A stretch of DNA of 64,000 nucleotides from Phlebopus portentosus (lineage: Eukaryota; Basidiomycota; Agaricomycetes; Boletales; Boletinellaceae), in assembly GCA_037892935.1 (NCBI GenBank), contig JAYXKI010000012.1, positions 496,001 to 560,000 on the forward strand, given 5' to 3'. Under the pieces are notes generated by a model. That model was not told the origin of the DNA, did not search any database, and saw only the letters and a program-made list of their open reading frames with translations. Of this stretch, positions 1-11,804 are shown one piece after another (position 1 is the first letter of the stretch; every line of letters begins with the position of its first letter). Position numbers and translations under genes: made by a program.

Positions 1-403
1 GAGTATACGTTCCATACTCAGCATGTTGGCCTCGCAGCTGCTGTGCGTTCGAGGGCTTCTGCGACTTTATGAGTGCCGCAGTCAGAATAGAGGGTTTGAT
101 TTCATATAGACGCCCGCACGGAATTAGGTATTGATCAAAAGAACTGAAGATCGAGAAGGCGAATAGTAGTGCGTACGAAAACGTGGTGAGGAAGAATAAA
201 AACATTACTATACGGAATCGCCAGGCATTTGGGTTTGGAAGTCCATCAAGGCCAACCTGTGCTGTCGAGATTCGCAGCGTCTTGAGTTCTCTCTCTGAGA
301 TACTATAGGCTTCTTTTCTTAGAAGTGAATAATATATTGAAGATCCTTCCACAGCAGTCTCCAATCCCGCCTAAGCAAGCTATCTATTTATCAAATCAAC
401 GAT

Positions 404-2689
404 TCAAGCTGCATTAACAATACCCTCAGACCATTCTACTCTGACTTTTCTTGCTGCGTGTTCTTCAGCTAAATCAAATGTCGCTCCAATCCCCGTAGCG
501 ACTACGTTCCCATCAACTAGAAAGAGATGAGTCAGCGACAAATCTCAGATCCTCAGTGGATTCGTAGAAAGGGACAGACAACTGAATGTTGTCTTAAATA
601 TCAATTCCCCAGTGCCTTCAGGCCTCCGTTCTACTGTAGTAGACCATGTTACTCGAGAGGCAAAATGGCTTTTTTCAAGATATTCTTTGAAAATGGGCAA
701 ATATCGGAGTGTATTGAAGTGACTGGGATTCTCGACGTCTGAATTATAACTTTGAGAATACACTCGAGCGACAGGAATGTTGACGTACGTACATAACCTG
801 TGCAAGGCTACAAAGGCAGCTCTTTCCTTAGCCTGTCTCTTCTTACCCGAAGCGACCCCTACTCCATATACTTCACCATTCACTGTCGATGTAATGAATA
901 ATATTATAGAATGGGAAATTGGGTGCTAAGAAACTTGCCCCTGCATGTCACGACATGTTCCGGAGGTTGAGACGAACTGGTGGACTCGCCGTCAACATAT
1001 TTTATTGTAGTATTCGTGACCATAGCAAACTCGTTCAAGATTATTGGGGGAACTAGACAATACTACGCTCAACATGAACCTCAGTACGACTGGCATAATA
1101 CATACTGATACGACGGGCTTTCAAGATATCCTCTAGTGATGGCGGAGGTGGAGATGGAGCCGCTTTCAGCGGGGGCGCTTCTTCTGGAAAATCTACGATT
1201 ACCGGTATTTCGACGCATGGGTAAGATTGTTCAAGACCAGAAAGGAGAAACAAGGCTTTGCTTGCCTTCGATTCTAGGTGGAGTTCCAAGTACTGTCAAT
1301 TCGGAGGATGAAAGAGATCGCAAGCTATCCATGAGAGGGTTCACAGGACTGATCCCGCTTTCGCCACCCTCGCTGGGAAGTGAATACTCCTGTCTCGGGA
1401 AAGCGGCTACCGGAGATACCACGTCTTGCTTTGTGCCGTCGGTAACAGTTTCCTTCCAGAAGTCCGAGCTTGGAAAATATTCGGCGTATGAATACCAGAT
1501 GTGTACATAACTGCTTACCACGCCAGTTCCTCAAGCATACGCATTTGCGGTCTAAAATCCGGGTCCTTCATCCAACATAAATGACAAAACGCAACAATAC
1601 CCGGCCTGTATTTTTCATGATCTGGTCTGGACGCAATAATAGGAAATTTTGGAAGCTCTCCTTGCGAGAGCCTGATGGTCACTTCCGCCTCTATGGCATC
1701 GTAGAATGGCCATTTTCCTGAGAATAATTGCTAGGTGGGATTATTGGAAAGTGCTTCATTACATGACTAGTGTGCAGCTCACCAGAATTGTGCAACCAAA
1801 GCTCCAGACATCGGCAGGCTTGGTGGGACCAATGATGCGAGTAGGGAATTTGAAGTATTCGACAGCGTGCCAGCGATGGGATCGGTTGGCGTCTGTCGTG
1901 GTCACTTCAACTGGTAGACCATCTGTCCCCAACATTCTGGAAAGACCAAAGTCTGCGATTCGCGCTCTGCCATCGCCACCAACCAAAATGTTGTCCTGTT
2001 GTAGACAATACCGTATCACACTTTAGTTAGTTCATTTATGTACTTATCGGCGCAGCATTTACCCCTTTGACGTCCCCATGAGCAATCTCTCTCTCGTGTA
2101 GATGTGATAAACCCTTTGCGGCATCGCGAATCTACGGATGGACTTAAGTTGCGCGTACGAACAGATACGACCTGAGGAGCTTGACGCCTACCACGTCCAC
2201 GAGATTAGCATTTGGGCAGCACCTGAGATACTGCTCCGCCGTGCCCTTTTCCATGTAATCTGCCACCAAAGAAGGTAGCGAATTATTACTTCTGTATAGT
2301 AGTCCGTGAAGTTTCAAAACATTCTCATGATTGAGTGAGGCCCAGACACCAGTTTCCCGATGCATTCTCTATCCACAATTGTCAGTTTCCTCGAGAACGA
2401 AACTGTATTATATGCTCACAGCAATTGATTTATGTCTATCACCCATAGCGAACTTCATCCTAGGTGTCTTCACAGCAAACACAGCGTTTTCGATTTCTGG
2501 TCCGAAAATGGAAGTACAGCATCTGTACTTGTACAGATCTGCATAGCCTCCGCAGGCAAAGGGATTGCCATCGATTTCTTCTAAGTGCGCAGTCAAGTCT
2601 ATCACCTGATGCTCTTGAGATGATACAGAGATGTTTTCAAAGCTTAAAGCATGCGTAGAGGAAGGAGTTGATTGAGATGGAGTATCCAT
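404..2689 (-). CDS. Kinase-dsRBD fusion protein, gene A
   Basis: Predicted multi-exon protein with an N-terminal protein kinase domain and two C-terminal double-stranded RNA-binding domains. The start ATG (2687-2689) sits at the same place as in gene B. Kinase signs in order: nucleotide loop FACGGYADLYKY, beta-3 lysine in FAVKTPR, catalytic loop IAHGDVKG with DNILV in the next exon, IADFGLSRML, and a DVWSFG helix-F motif. HGD replaces HRD, as in many fungal TKL-like kinases. A Ser/Pro-rich linker ending PPPPSLEDI follows. dsRBD1 has NGEVYGVGVASGKKRQAKER; dsRBD2 ends DGNVVATGIGATFDLAEEHA and stops at 404. dsRBD1 keeps the helix-2 lysines, dsRBD2 lacks them. All catalytic residues I can see are present, so activity is likely. 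The ligand is inferred as dsRNA from the domain family only. Confidence 0.8.
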
Positions 2690-3543
2690 GGTCGGGACGC
2701 GGCGATGCTCGTACAAGTCTGGAGGCCTAGGATGAGTCGCCAGATGTCGTTGTTGCATCTTCATCCCAGGCCAATAAGTAACTTCTCACGTTAGTGGAGC
2801 AGAGCGGTATCGAGACCGGTAAGCCGATCTCATCCCGGGGAAGTCCAGCTATTTGCTAATGCCGGGTAAGTACCCTCCTCTGGCGTGGTAGAAGGATCGA
2901 GACGGGGAAACCGCAATGTATCGCGGTGGGAAACTTCCCCTAAAGATGACCACGCAGCTCGTCCACCTTGACGAGGGCTGGTGCACCACGCTATTCCTGG
3001 CGGCGACCGAACAAATTCAACGCCTTAGGCTTCGTCATATAAGTTCTGCTTGTAGGATGAACATTCACAGCATAGAAGGCTAGTTAATATTGAAATTTAT
3101 CCACGTCAACAGCTTTTCGAAATCGCTTTTCATGCGCATCCTATCCTTTCCGAGTATTTGTTATATACTCAGCATGTTGGCCTCGCAGCTGCTGTGCGTT
3201 CGAGGGCTTCTGCGACTTTATGAGTGCCGCAGTCCGAATAGAGGGTTTGATTTCATATAGACGCCCGTACGGAATTAAGTATTGGTCAAAAGAACTGGGG
3301 GCGAATAGTACGTACGAAAATGTGGTGAGGAAGATAAAAGGCACTACTATACGGAATCGCCGGTATTTGGGTTTGGAAGTCCATCAAGGCCCCAACCTGT
3401 GCTGTCGAGATTCGCAGCGCCTTGAATTCTCTCTCTGAGATACTGTAGGCTTCTTTTCTTAGTAGTGAATAATATATTGAAGATCCTTCCACAGCAGTCT
3501 CCAATCCCGCCTAAGCAAGCAATCTATTTTTTAAATCAACGAC

Positions 3544-5908
3544 TCAAGCTGCGTTGACAATACCATCGGACCATTCTGCTTCGACCTTTCTTGCTGCGTG
3601 TTCTTCAGCTATGTTTTCAGTCGGCCCAACACCTACAGCGACTACGTTTCCATCATCTAAGGAAATGAATCAGTGTCAAGTCTCGATTTTTCTGTACTCA
3701 AAAGAAAGGGACGGACACATGAACGTGGCCCTGTGTTCCCATCTCGTTGGGTCGTCAGGGCTTGGACCTGATTGACGACTCCAAGTTACTCGAGAGAGCA
3801 AGTTATTTTCATCAAGATATGCCCTCAAAATGGGCAAGTAGCGGAGGTTGAAGAGAGCTGGGTTCTCGAGGTCTGGATTCAAAAATTGAGAGTGCATCCG
3901 AGCGACGGGAATGTCGGTGTACGTACATAACCTCCGCAAGGCCACCAAGGCCGCCCTTTCCTTCGCTTGCTTCTTCCGACCCGGAACGCTTCCCACCCCA
4001 TACTCTTCGCCGTTCACTGATAGAATATCAAGTTGTAGTAAATCCACGGAAAGAAAAAGTGAGTCGGGGAAAAGAGAGGAAAACTTGCCCATGCACTTCA
4101 TGACATGTGTTCGAAGATGGGAAGGACCGGTTGACTCGCCATCAATGTATTGTATCTTGAACATATGCGTTGTCATAGCGAATTCGTTCAAAATCTCCTG
4201 AGGTGCTAGAAAAGATTCTCAGTATGACGTCCGGTTTGATTAGTATAGTACACACTGATGTGCCTGGAACTCAGAATATCTTCTAGTGACGGCGGAGGTG
4301 GAGAAGGTATTGTTGCCGGCGAGTTCACTGGGGCTGCATTCTCACCATTTGCCTCCGCCTGATCCACAGGAGTATCCTGGGGCGGATTGACTGGGTTCGT
4401 TTCTTCTGGAGGATCTTCAACCACTGGTATCTTGATGTCTAGAGACAGGCTTATTCAAAATCAGAATGCAGAAATAACGCTTTGCTTACCTCCGACTTCG
4501 GGAGGAGTTCCGACTACCGTCGATTCGGATGACGAACGAGAACGTAAACCATCCTCCGGGAGAGGTTTTGTAGGGGTGGTCTCGCTTTCGCCATTCTCGT
4601 CCGAACGGGAAGATTCCTGTCTCGAGAATTCTGAAGACACCGTGTCTTGGTTGGTGCCGACCATACAAGTTTCCTCCCAGAAGTCCGAGCTTGGAAAAAT
4701 AATCGGTGCATGAATACTAGATGTCCACGGGACGGCTTACCATGCTACTTCCTCAAGCACACACATTTGTGGTCTTAAACCTGGGTCCCTGACCCAGCAT
4801 AACCGACAAAAGGCGACAATGCCTGCTCGATGCTTCCCAAATTCCGGATTACATGCGTACGGAGGAAACTTCGGAAGTTCTCCTCTTGAAAGTCGGAGTG
4901 CGACTTCCGGCTCTACAGCATCAAAGAATGGCAACGCTCCCGAAAAAAACTGCTAATAACACAGATTAGACAGGTTCAGTAAAATTGACCAACGTAGCTT
5001 ACTAGCACCGTACATCCAAAGCTCCAGACATCAGCGGGCTTTGTGGGACCAGTTGTGCGAACAGGGGCGGTGAAGTCGAAGTATTCAACGGCATGCCAAC
5101 GACTGGATCGGTTGGCATCGGTCGTGGTCACTTCGACCGGTAAACCGTTTGTTCCCAACATTCTGGAGAGACCGAAGTCTGCGATTCGCGCTCTGCAATC
5201 GCCACCAACCAATATGTTGTCCTATTACGGACAATACCACACCGCATTTTAATTAGTACATTCATGTATTTTCCCGTGCAGCACTTACACCTTTGATGTC
5301 CCCATGAGCAATACCTCTCTCGTGTAGGTGCGATAAACCCTTTGCGGCATCGCGAATCTGTGGATGGACTTAAGTTGAGCGTACAGATATGACTGGAACT
5401 TGACCGCTTACTAGTTCTATGAGATTGGCATCCGTACAGCACTTCAGATACTGCACCGCCGTACCCTTTTCCATGAAGTCCGATACCAAAGAAGGTAACG
5501 GATTATTATTTCTATATAATATTCCATGAAGTTTCAGAATATTCTCATGTCTAAGAGAAGCCCAAACACCGATTTCTCGATGCATTTTCTGTCGTGTGAG
5601 AGTCAATTTCACTGAAGGCGGATGGACAGTAATATATTCACAGAAATCGATTTATCTCGATCCATAACGAACTTCATTCTCGGTGTCTTCACTGCAAAGA
5701 CGGCATTTTCGGCACCTGGATCAAAAATAAAAGGGCGGCATCTATACTTGTAGAGGTCCGCATAGCCTCCGCAAGCGAAAGTAGTGCCATCGATTTCCTC
5801 TAAATAGCCCGTTAAGTTCACTACCTGATTCTCCTGAGGTGATGTAGAGAGATTGGCGAAGTTAAAAGCAAGTGTTGAGAAAGGAGACGACTGAGGTGAA
5901 GTAGCCAT
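3544..5908 (-). CDS. Kinase-dsRBD fusion protein, gene B
   Basis: Tandem paralogue of gene A with the same exon plan. The kinase has FACGGYADLYKY, FAVKTPRMKF (Lys of VAIK), LRHENILKLHG, AHGDIKG then DNILVGGDCRARIADFG, KPADVWSFGCTVL and a C-lobe LPFFDAVEPEVALRLSRGEL. A PPPPSLEDI linker precedes dsRBD1, whose beta1-beta2 turn carries a canonical GPxH (STGPSHLRTHVMKC) and whose helix 2 is GRKKQAKERAALVAL. dsRBD2 runs from YLPILRAYLDENNLLSRVTW to ENIAEEHAARKVEAEW and stops at 3544. Intron 1 (53 nt) joins SIS to KMHRE. The donor before the last exon is GTCCGT, matching GTCTGT in gene A. All frames join, so the gene looks intact. The second copy at 43.7-46.1 kb is badly damaged. Confidence 0.83.
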
Positions 5909-6639
5909 GGGTTGGGACGCGAGAGTGCTCGTACAAATCTGGAGGATAAGTCGCCAGATGTCGCTATCATTGTACCAGCTCCCAGGCCTATAAGTACCTT
6001 CTCACGTCCTTCCATCATAGCGGACCAGAAGACCAGTGTCTAGACCGGCAAGCCGACTCCGTCCCGAAGAAGTCCAGCTATTTGCTAATGCCGCACAAGT
6101 TGTATCCACTGGCGTCCTAGGAGAAGCAAGACGGAGAAGCAAGAAAGCACCGCAATGGTAAACAGCCCCTAAAATCGGACACGCGTCCTGTACATGTAAC
6201 TTGTATGTCCTGATGAATGATGAAGGCTGGCGCTCCGCGTTATGCGTGGTGGTAATTAAACAAAGCGAACTTTATCATTGTCACTTCAAGTTAGGCGCCG
6301 GTCTCATAGGTGCCGCTTACATAACGGAAATAGTAAAAGACGGAGAATCAGTGAAGTCTATCCGTTCGGCATGTTCCAACGGAGAACAAAGGGAAATTGC
6401 ATAGGAAAAAGAGGAAGGAAAAATTATGAAACACGGGATTGGGAAGGAGGCTGGCATCGCGAATTTGACTAGACTTGAAAACCGCAGAATCAGTCCGAAG
6501 TCTAATGCCAGCCAATTCAGCTGGTCTAAATATCAGAGTCGAGTCTGACCATGTTCCATCCACGTCTCTTCATATCGTTTCGTTGACCTGGTGTCAGCGT
6601 CTCCCTTGGATTGATATAAACAGAAAACTAAAACAAAAA
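5909..6639. promoter_or_regulatory. Divergent intergenic region between gene B and the alginate-lyase gene
   Basis: 731 bases between two divergently read genes, so it should hold both promoters. The short open frames here have no recognisable protein features. A TATAAA-like stretch near 6614 is only about 26 bases before the alginate-lyase ATG, which is closer than usual. No other motif is convincing. Confidence 0.5.
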
Positions 6640-8995
6640 ATGCGGTCTTGTCTATTATCAGCGGGACTTGTCAGTCTCTACGCGCTCGGGGTAGCTGGTG
6701 AGCATTCTTCGTATCCACTGAACTTTTGGGAGAATGAACTGAAACGTCACAGCGGACGGAAATGACTGGGTCGACCCTGCCTTTGTATTGAAGAAAAATG
6801 GCATGCCGAATGCACAGAATAGGATCATCAACTTTGCCAAGTCGACAGCGAGTAACGGTCCATGGAGTAAGTCGTTTCATGAGTCTTGGATCAACGTGTT
6901 TTGGCCCATGGCTCAATGATTTGCGACTGCACTTTTGAACAGCCGTTTTCGGTGGTACGACAATATTACCGCCAAACGGTGACAAGCGCGACTACCTAAG
7001 CTGGGCTCCTTAGTAAGTCATAATTGTACCGGAGAGACTAAACCCATAAATCATCTCGCTCTTGCAGTCATTGGCCGAACTGCAATTGGTGCACCGGAGG
7101 CCGTGCGCACCTGGCCACAGGCGGGAATCGGACTGACTCCGAAAACAGCGGCGATGGAAGCAATTCGGACTCGAATACGAGTGCCAATACCTATGACGAT
7201 GGCGCTCCCGAAGACGGCGGGGAAGATAGCGGAGGGGATGATGGAATTAGTGATGATGGAATCACGATTCCTGACCCGTCAGAGGTATATCTGCCTCTAT
7301 CGACATCAACCACAGTCCCTATCGCGCAGAGGAAAATGATGAAGCGCGTCAGGAGCTTCGCGGATTCCGAGCAGCAGGGAGCACTTGTCGCTGACGGGGA
7401 CGCTCCGAACCTTCCTTCTATCTTAGCAACGACTGTCATCCCTGAAGCTGAACCGACATCTACGGAGGATAACGTCGCAAATGGAAGTACCGGTGTACAA
7501 AACGCGAGGAAGACGCAGACGCAGACGCAGCAGCACGCCAAGACAACTGGTACTCCGAAAGGCGAAACGACGCAGAAAGGCGCGGCGACGAAGACAGCTG
7601 GTGGAGGTGGATCCGATTGCACACCATCTCCGACTAAGAGTCTTGCACCTAGTGCCAGTAAGCTCTCCTGATCATTACTACTACTTGCACGTCTCTAATA
7701 ATCTTTCATCAGCATGGACGATGTGCAAATATGTTGTCAAAGACGGTCATGTCAATCCGGACGTTCGCGACATTACGGGAGTAAGCAACGTCGCCGACGC
7801 TGCGCAGTCCATACTCTACAACGCAGCAGCCGCTGTCCTTGCAGGGTCCCAGGATTACTCGCAAACCGCTGTGCAGTTCATCCAAGCGTTCTTCCTCGAC
7901 TCCAAGAATGGTATGCATCCACGCGTCGCATACGGACAGGTTATTCGAGGTCCCGGAACACAAGAGGGACAATATCTCGGGATTATCGACCTTCGCGGAA
8001 TGGTCAAAGTTGTAAACGCAGTTCAGATCATGAGAACGGCGAAAGATCCTGCCTGGACGAGCGCGTTGGACGCTCAAACGGTCAATTGGGCTGCGCAATA
8101 TGTCAAGTGGATGCAAACGGATTCGTTGGGCCAAAAGGCCCTTTCAGCACCCAAGTGAGTCTTGACAGTTCCCCGAAAGTTCTGGCTGACATCTTTGCGC
8201 CATGCTAAAGTAACCACGGCTCGTTTGCGACAAACCAACTTACGGCGGTGAACATCCTCGTCCAAGACCCGGGTGCGGCAGGAACTGCGCTCAAAGCATA
8301 CTTCGCGAATCAATTCCAGGATCAGATAGCTGCTTCCGGCGAACAACCCTTTGAAGCAGTTCGGACAAGGCCATTCCATTACAGATGCTTCAACCTGGAA
8401 GCCATGATCGTAGGTCTCATCCTCAACTTGTATACGACATAACTGATGTCCATTTAAGACAAACGCGAAGCTTGGCGATCAGCTAGGTCTAAACTTCTGG
8501 ACGGCCAAGTCCAAGTATGGCGCCACCATTAAAGACGCACTCGACTTCGTACTTGCGAAAGGACCTGGAAATGAGGATATCGCAGACATTTTCCCTCACG
8601 TCGCAGCGATTGCCGCAGCATACGGCGATCCGAATGGGAAATATGCATCGTATCTCAAGCAGAAAGACCCACGCTATCAAGTTTCCGCATACTACTTCTA
8701 CGACCAGCCGGCTGCTTTGACGAGGGCTCCGACTTCGCCGAAAAGCAAAGCCGAGCAGGAGATACTCGGCTTAGCGGAACAGCTTGAGAATTTTGAAGAT
8801 CTCGCTCAGAGTCTCGAAGCAACGGAACAACCAACGCCTACAAGCCTTCCAATCGCGACACCAACAATCCCCTGGGAATGTCCGGTTGCATTCGCGACGC
8901 AGACGAGAGTGGAGTTGGATGACGGCGTTTATGTGACGTGCGATGAACTGAAGCCTCTTTATGGATATGCAGACGAGGCGGGAGATGATGTGTAG
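6640..8995 (+). CDS. Secreted alginate-lyase-domain protein (PF05426-like)
   Basis: About 669 residues in seven exons (6640-6697, 6753-6866, 6943-7012, 7068-7657, 7713-8154, 8211-8409, 8459-8995). It starts with a signal peptide, MRSCLLSAGLVSLYALGVAG. The first part carries the family landmarks DYLSWAPYHWPNCNWC. A low-complexity insert of about 180 residues rich in Ser/Asp/Gly/Thr follows. The main domain then has VVKDGHVNPDVRDI, SILYNAAAAVL, YGQVIRGPG, the NNHGSF catalytic-type motif and RTRPFHYRCFNLEAM. It is expected to be extracellular and to cleave a uronate-containing polysaccharide by beta-elimination. The real substrate in fungi is unknown, and alginate itself is unlikely. Copy 2 has a 2-base deletion near the end. 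Confidence 0.9.
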
Positions 8996-9074
8996 CACGC
9001 TGACTGAGCGAATAGATCGAAAGCCGTGAATAATGTATAGTACGACATAATACAATAGACATACATGTAGAAAA

Positions 9075-9938
9075 TCATCGGACGAAAAGCTTCTTCCCCC
9101 GCAACGGTCTCGCGGCACCAACTCTGCCAGTCTCTTTCTGGTATTGGCGATATGCTTCGCGCAAGTGGTCGGGCGCCAGAGGACCAGTCTCTCCCCGCCT
9201 TTCTTGCACCTTTCGTGCCTTCTCAACGATCTCCCCAACAAAGACCTTTGAGAAACCTGCTACAATCTGGGCAACTGGAGCGGAAACCTGTGCTCCGAGG
9301 GATTGCTGAATAACCTACGACAAAAGAACATAAGAACAAAGAGAATTTTGGGGGGCGAGACGTTACTTACCCTTCGCACGCCTTGCTTTGGCAAGGCATT
9401 CCGTCTGTACGCCTCGTAACGATCATACTGATCAGGCGAGAAGTTATCCATCAGAACTCTGAGAACCACAGTCAACACGGAAACGCATGGGATAAAAGAA
9501 GCGATAGGCATACTTCAGGTTGTCTTTGGACTGACTCTGCCATGACAATTGCGCAGAGTAATCATCGTCCGCCATGTCAGGAAGCAAGTCTTCTTCGCCT
9601 TCGACATCTTCGTCCATGCCAGCTCGCCCAGAACTCGGAGGAACAGCACCCCCAGATAGCGGATCGGTGAATATGATTGGACCGCTGGTTGTAGCTCCAT
9701 CTTTACTCGCACCTGCTGCATCTGAAGTAGAGGCCTGGATAGGCGTAGCCCATTGAATTGCTGTGGTTGTTGTCCCAGATTGTGAATCTGCGACAGATGG
9801 TGCGGTGCTAGCAGCGCGCGATTTCCTCCCCTTCTTGGTACCTGCAGTTGTCTTGCGACCACCTCCGCCAAGCAATGGTGTCGATGGCGCAGGCGTTGAT
9901 GCTTGTAATGAACTTGTTTGTCCAGGAGGTGAGCTCAT
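9075..9938 (-). CDS. TAF11: TFIID subunit TAF11 (histone-fold TBP-associated factor)
   Basis: Three exons. The N-terminal half is a low-complexity Ser/Thr/Ala segment with an acidic patch ([19 protein letters not shown]). The C-terminal half is a TAF11 histone fold: [28 protein letters not shown], then [38 protein letters not shown] and [20 protein letters not shown]. In yeast and human TAF11 this fold pairs with TAF13 inside TFIID to position TBP. The start [10 protein letters not shown] is the first ATG, and the stop is at 9075. The gene is tail to tail with the alginate-lyase gene (79 bases apart). Copy 2 is intact. Confidence 0.93.
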
Positions 9939-10166
9939 CGTCGTTCGTTATCAAGTGCAGGACGGTCACGTGCTTCTTAATAACTCTAACTTAATTTAAT
10001 GATGAAATCAATCAGTTTCTCGTCAATAATAAAAACTAAAATATACAAGTTACGCCCAAGAAAATGCGATCGAACAAGAAAACTACATGAGTACACAATA
10101 AATAATGCAGTAATATGACGCAAAACACATGAAAGCAAGAATCAGTGCCTGGGCAGCAAACAGCCA

Positions 10167-11302
10167 TTATGAACCATTCATTCTAGAAGAGTAACTAGAC
10201 GTTTCCTGAGGGGTACCATACATGAGCGGAATCTGAGGCTGTTGGATGAGGAATTCAGCTTGCGGACTATCACGAAGTCAGATTAACATCAGCTTCTGGG
10301 GAAACGTATGGCTAGACTGACCCAAGTTGGATTCGAATCATTTCATCCAGTGCTTGCTCTTTCAGTTCCCTTGCTCGTAGTTCTTCCGCACGGACGACCC
10401 GAAGCTCTTCAAGAAGACTCTCATGTTGCTCTAGTGCGAAACGGTGCTTCGCTTTCATGACGAGGTACCGCACCATGGCGGGGGATCGGCCAAAGATCTT
10501 GCCTGTCGCTGGATCCTTGTGCTGCAGGAGATGTTCTGGAAGCGCGTCTTCGCGTTCTTCGTCCGATGTGGAGCTCAGAGCTCCAGGGCTTCTACCTCGA
10601 GGGTTTCCAGAAGGATTGAGATAGTCGGAACGTTCGTCTTGCGGTGTGAATCCTATCCTTTCTTCATCACCCCACATAACCCCAGCACTCAGGTCAGTCG
10701 GAGAATTGCCTTCCACCTTCAACACGGGGGTAACTTCGGTTTCTGCTTCTTCGTCACGTTTTCGCTTACGGCTTCCGCCACGGCCAGGTGCAGGTGGTGA
10801 CATGTTATGCTGGAGACGCATGTGCTTTGCCATCGCATCTGAACGAGTGAAGGACTTGTCGCACTCAGGCAGTGGACATGTGAACGGCTTCTCCCCTGTG
10901 TGAGCCCGAATGTGCGAGATAAGCGCGAAGCGTGATGCCTGCTGTATACCGCGACGAGGACACGTTGACCACTCGCAGGTGTAATTTGATTTGTTCATCC
11001 CGATATGGTCTGGAGGCTTTATTCGTCAGGCACAGCAAAGTTGTCAGTTATGTAGTATCTAGCATACCGTCGTGAATATGATTGATCAGGGCCTGAAGTT
11101 CGGAAAATGGCCGTCTACAGTCAAGCCATTGACATGTTACACTTTCTAGTTCATAATCTCCAATTGGTTCAACGCTGTACACTTCAGCATCATAAGAAGA
11201 ATCATAAGGATCTTGTTCTCCGCCAGCTATGGGAGTGAAGAAAGGCGAGGGAGATCTACCACTGGGCGGGGGCGTAGCACTGCCATGTCTGCTCACAGAC
11301 AT
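10167..11302 (-). CDS. C2H2 zinc-finger protein (GLI/ZIC-type fingers, possibly INO80-subunit Iec1-like)
   Basis: Three C2H2 fingers. Finger 1 is CQWLDCRRPFSELQALINHI; finger 2 begins YTCEWSTCPRRG and ends HIRAHTG; finger 3 begins FTCPLPECDKSF and ends HMRLQHN. The linker HTGEKPF between fingers 2 and 3 is canonical. A basic stretch GSRKRKRDEE could be a nuclear signal. The tail has a conserved-looking block (HLLQHKDPATGKIFGRSPAM) and a Glu/Arg-rich helix. A last small exon after a donor in CTTGGGTCAGTC extends the frame to a stop at 10167; without it the frame would end at 10312. The fingers plus this tail remind me of the fungal INO80-complex subunit Iec1, which is a tentative match from memory. 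Confidence 0.8.
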
Positions 11303-11804
11303 GGTAGATGGTAAATAAGAACTGAAGAAGCCCTTAGCACCTGTCGTTTGACCCCACGCCGCGCACGTGGCAGTCCTTAGGACTGGTATTAAGTAAGAGC
11401 TGATAAAGTGGCGGCTATTCCATCTCTCTCTCCATCAGACATCGCCTCATCGAAAGAAAAGGAGAAGCGGGGAAGTGAAACGTTTTTTACGTCGTTCCAT
11501 ATGCAGGCCGTCCTTGCCGGATTCAAAGGAACAGAAGAAGCCTCGAAATTCGGCTGTGCTTATCTCCTACCCTAGATGTCCTTCTTTACCTAGCCGACTG
11601 TCGGGTATAGGCTCTTAACTTGCTGGGAATTGTTTCGCCGCAATTGAATGCTAGAAGCCAACCTAAATGACGAAAGCGCCTGGAATATTCACCCAACGGA
11701 AGTAAATTGCCTGGATGGAGACTGTCCCTGGGACGTATATGATAAATCTCTACCCGACATCACCGCGCACGCTCTGGCAGATTATGCCCTCATGAGTGTG
11801 CGCC
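11303..11804. promoter_or_regulatory. Divergent promoter region between the zinc-finger gene and kinase gene C
   Basis: About 500 bases between two divergent genes, with no convincing coding exon assigned. An open frame from 11648 to 11830 (start MLEANLNDESAWNIHP) overlaps the start of gene C in another frame and might be an upstream exon, but I could not join it cleanly. Confidence 0.4.

Larger units (their letters stand above)
1..6100. repeat. Nested tandem duplication of about 3.15 kb carrying kinase genes A and B
   Basis: The segment near base 21 (gene A side) reappears near base 3171 (gene B side), and homology runs through the 3' flank, dsRBD exons, linker, kinase exons and promoter of both genes. 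Divergence between the two units is far higher than between copies 1 and 2 of the large repeat, so this tandem duplication is older. The shared 3' flank (1-390 and 3150-3530) has an open minus frame with a hydrophobic stretch, but no ATG start is visible. I treat it as a duplicated flank and not as a gene. Confidence 0.85.
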
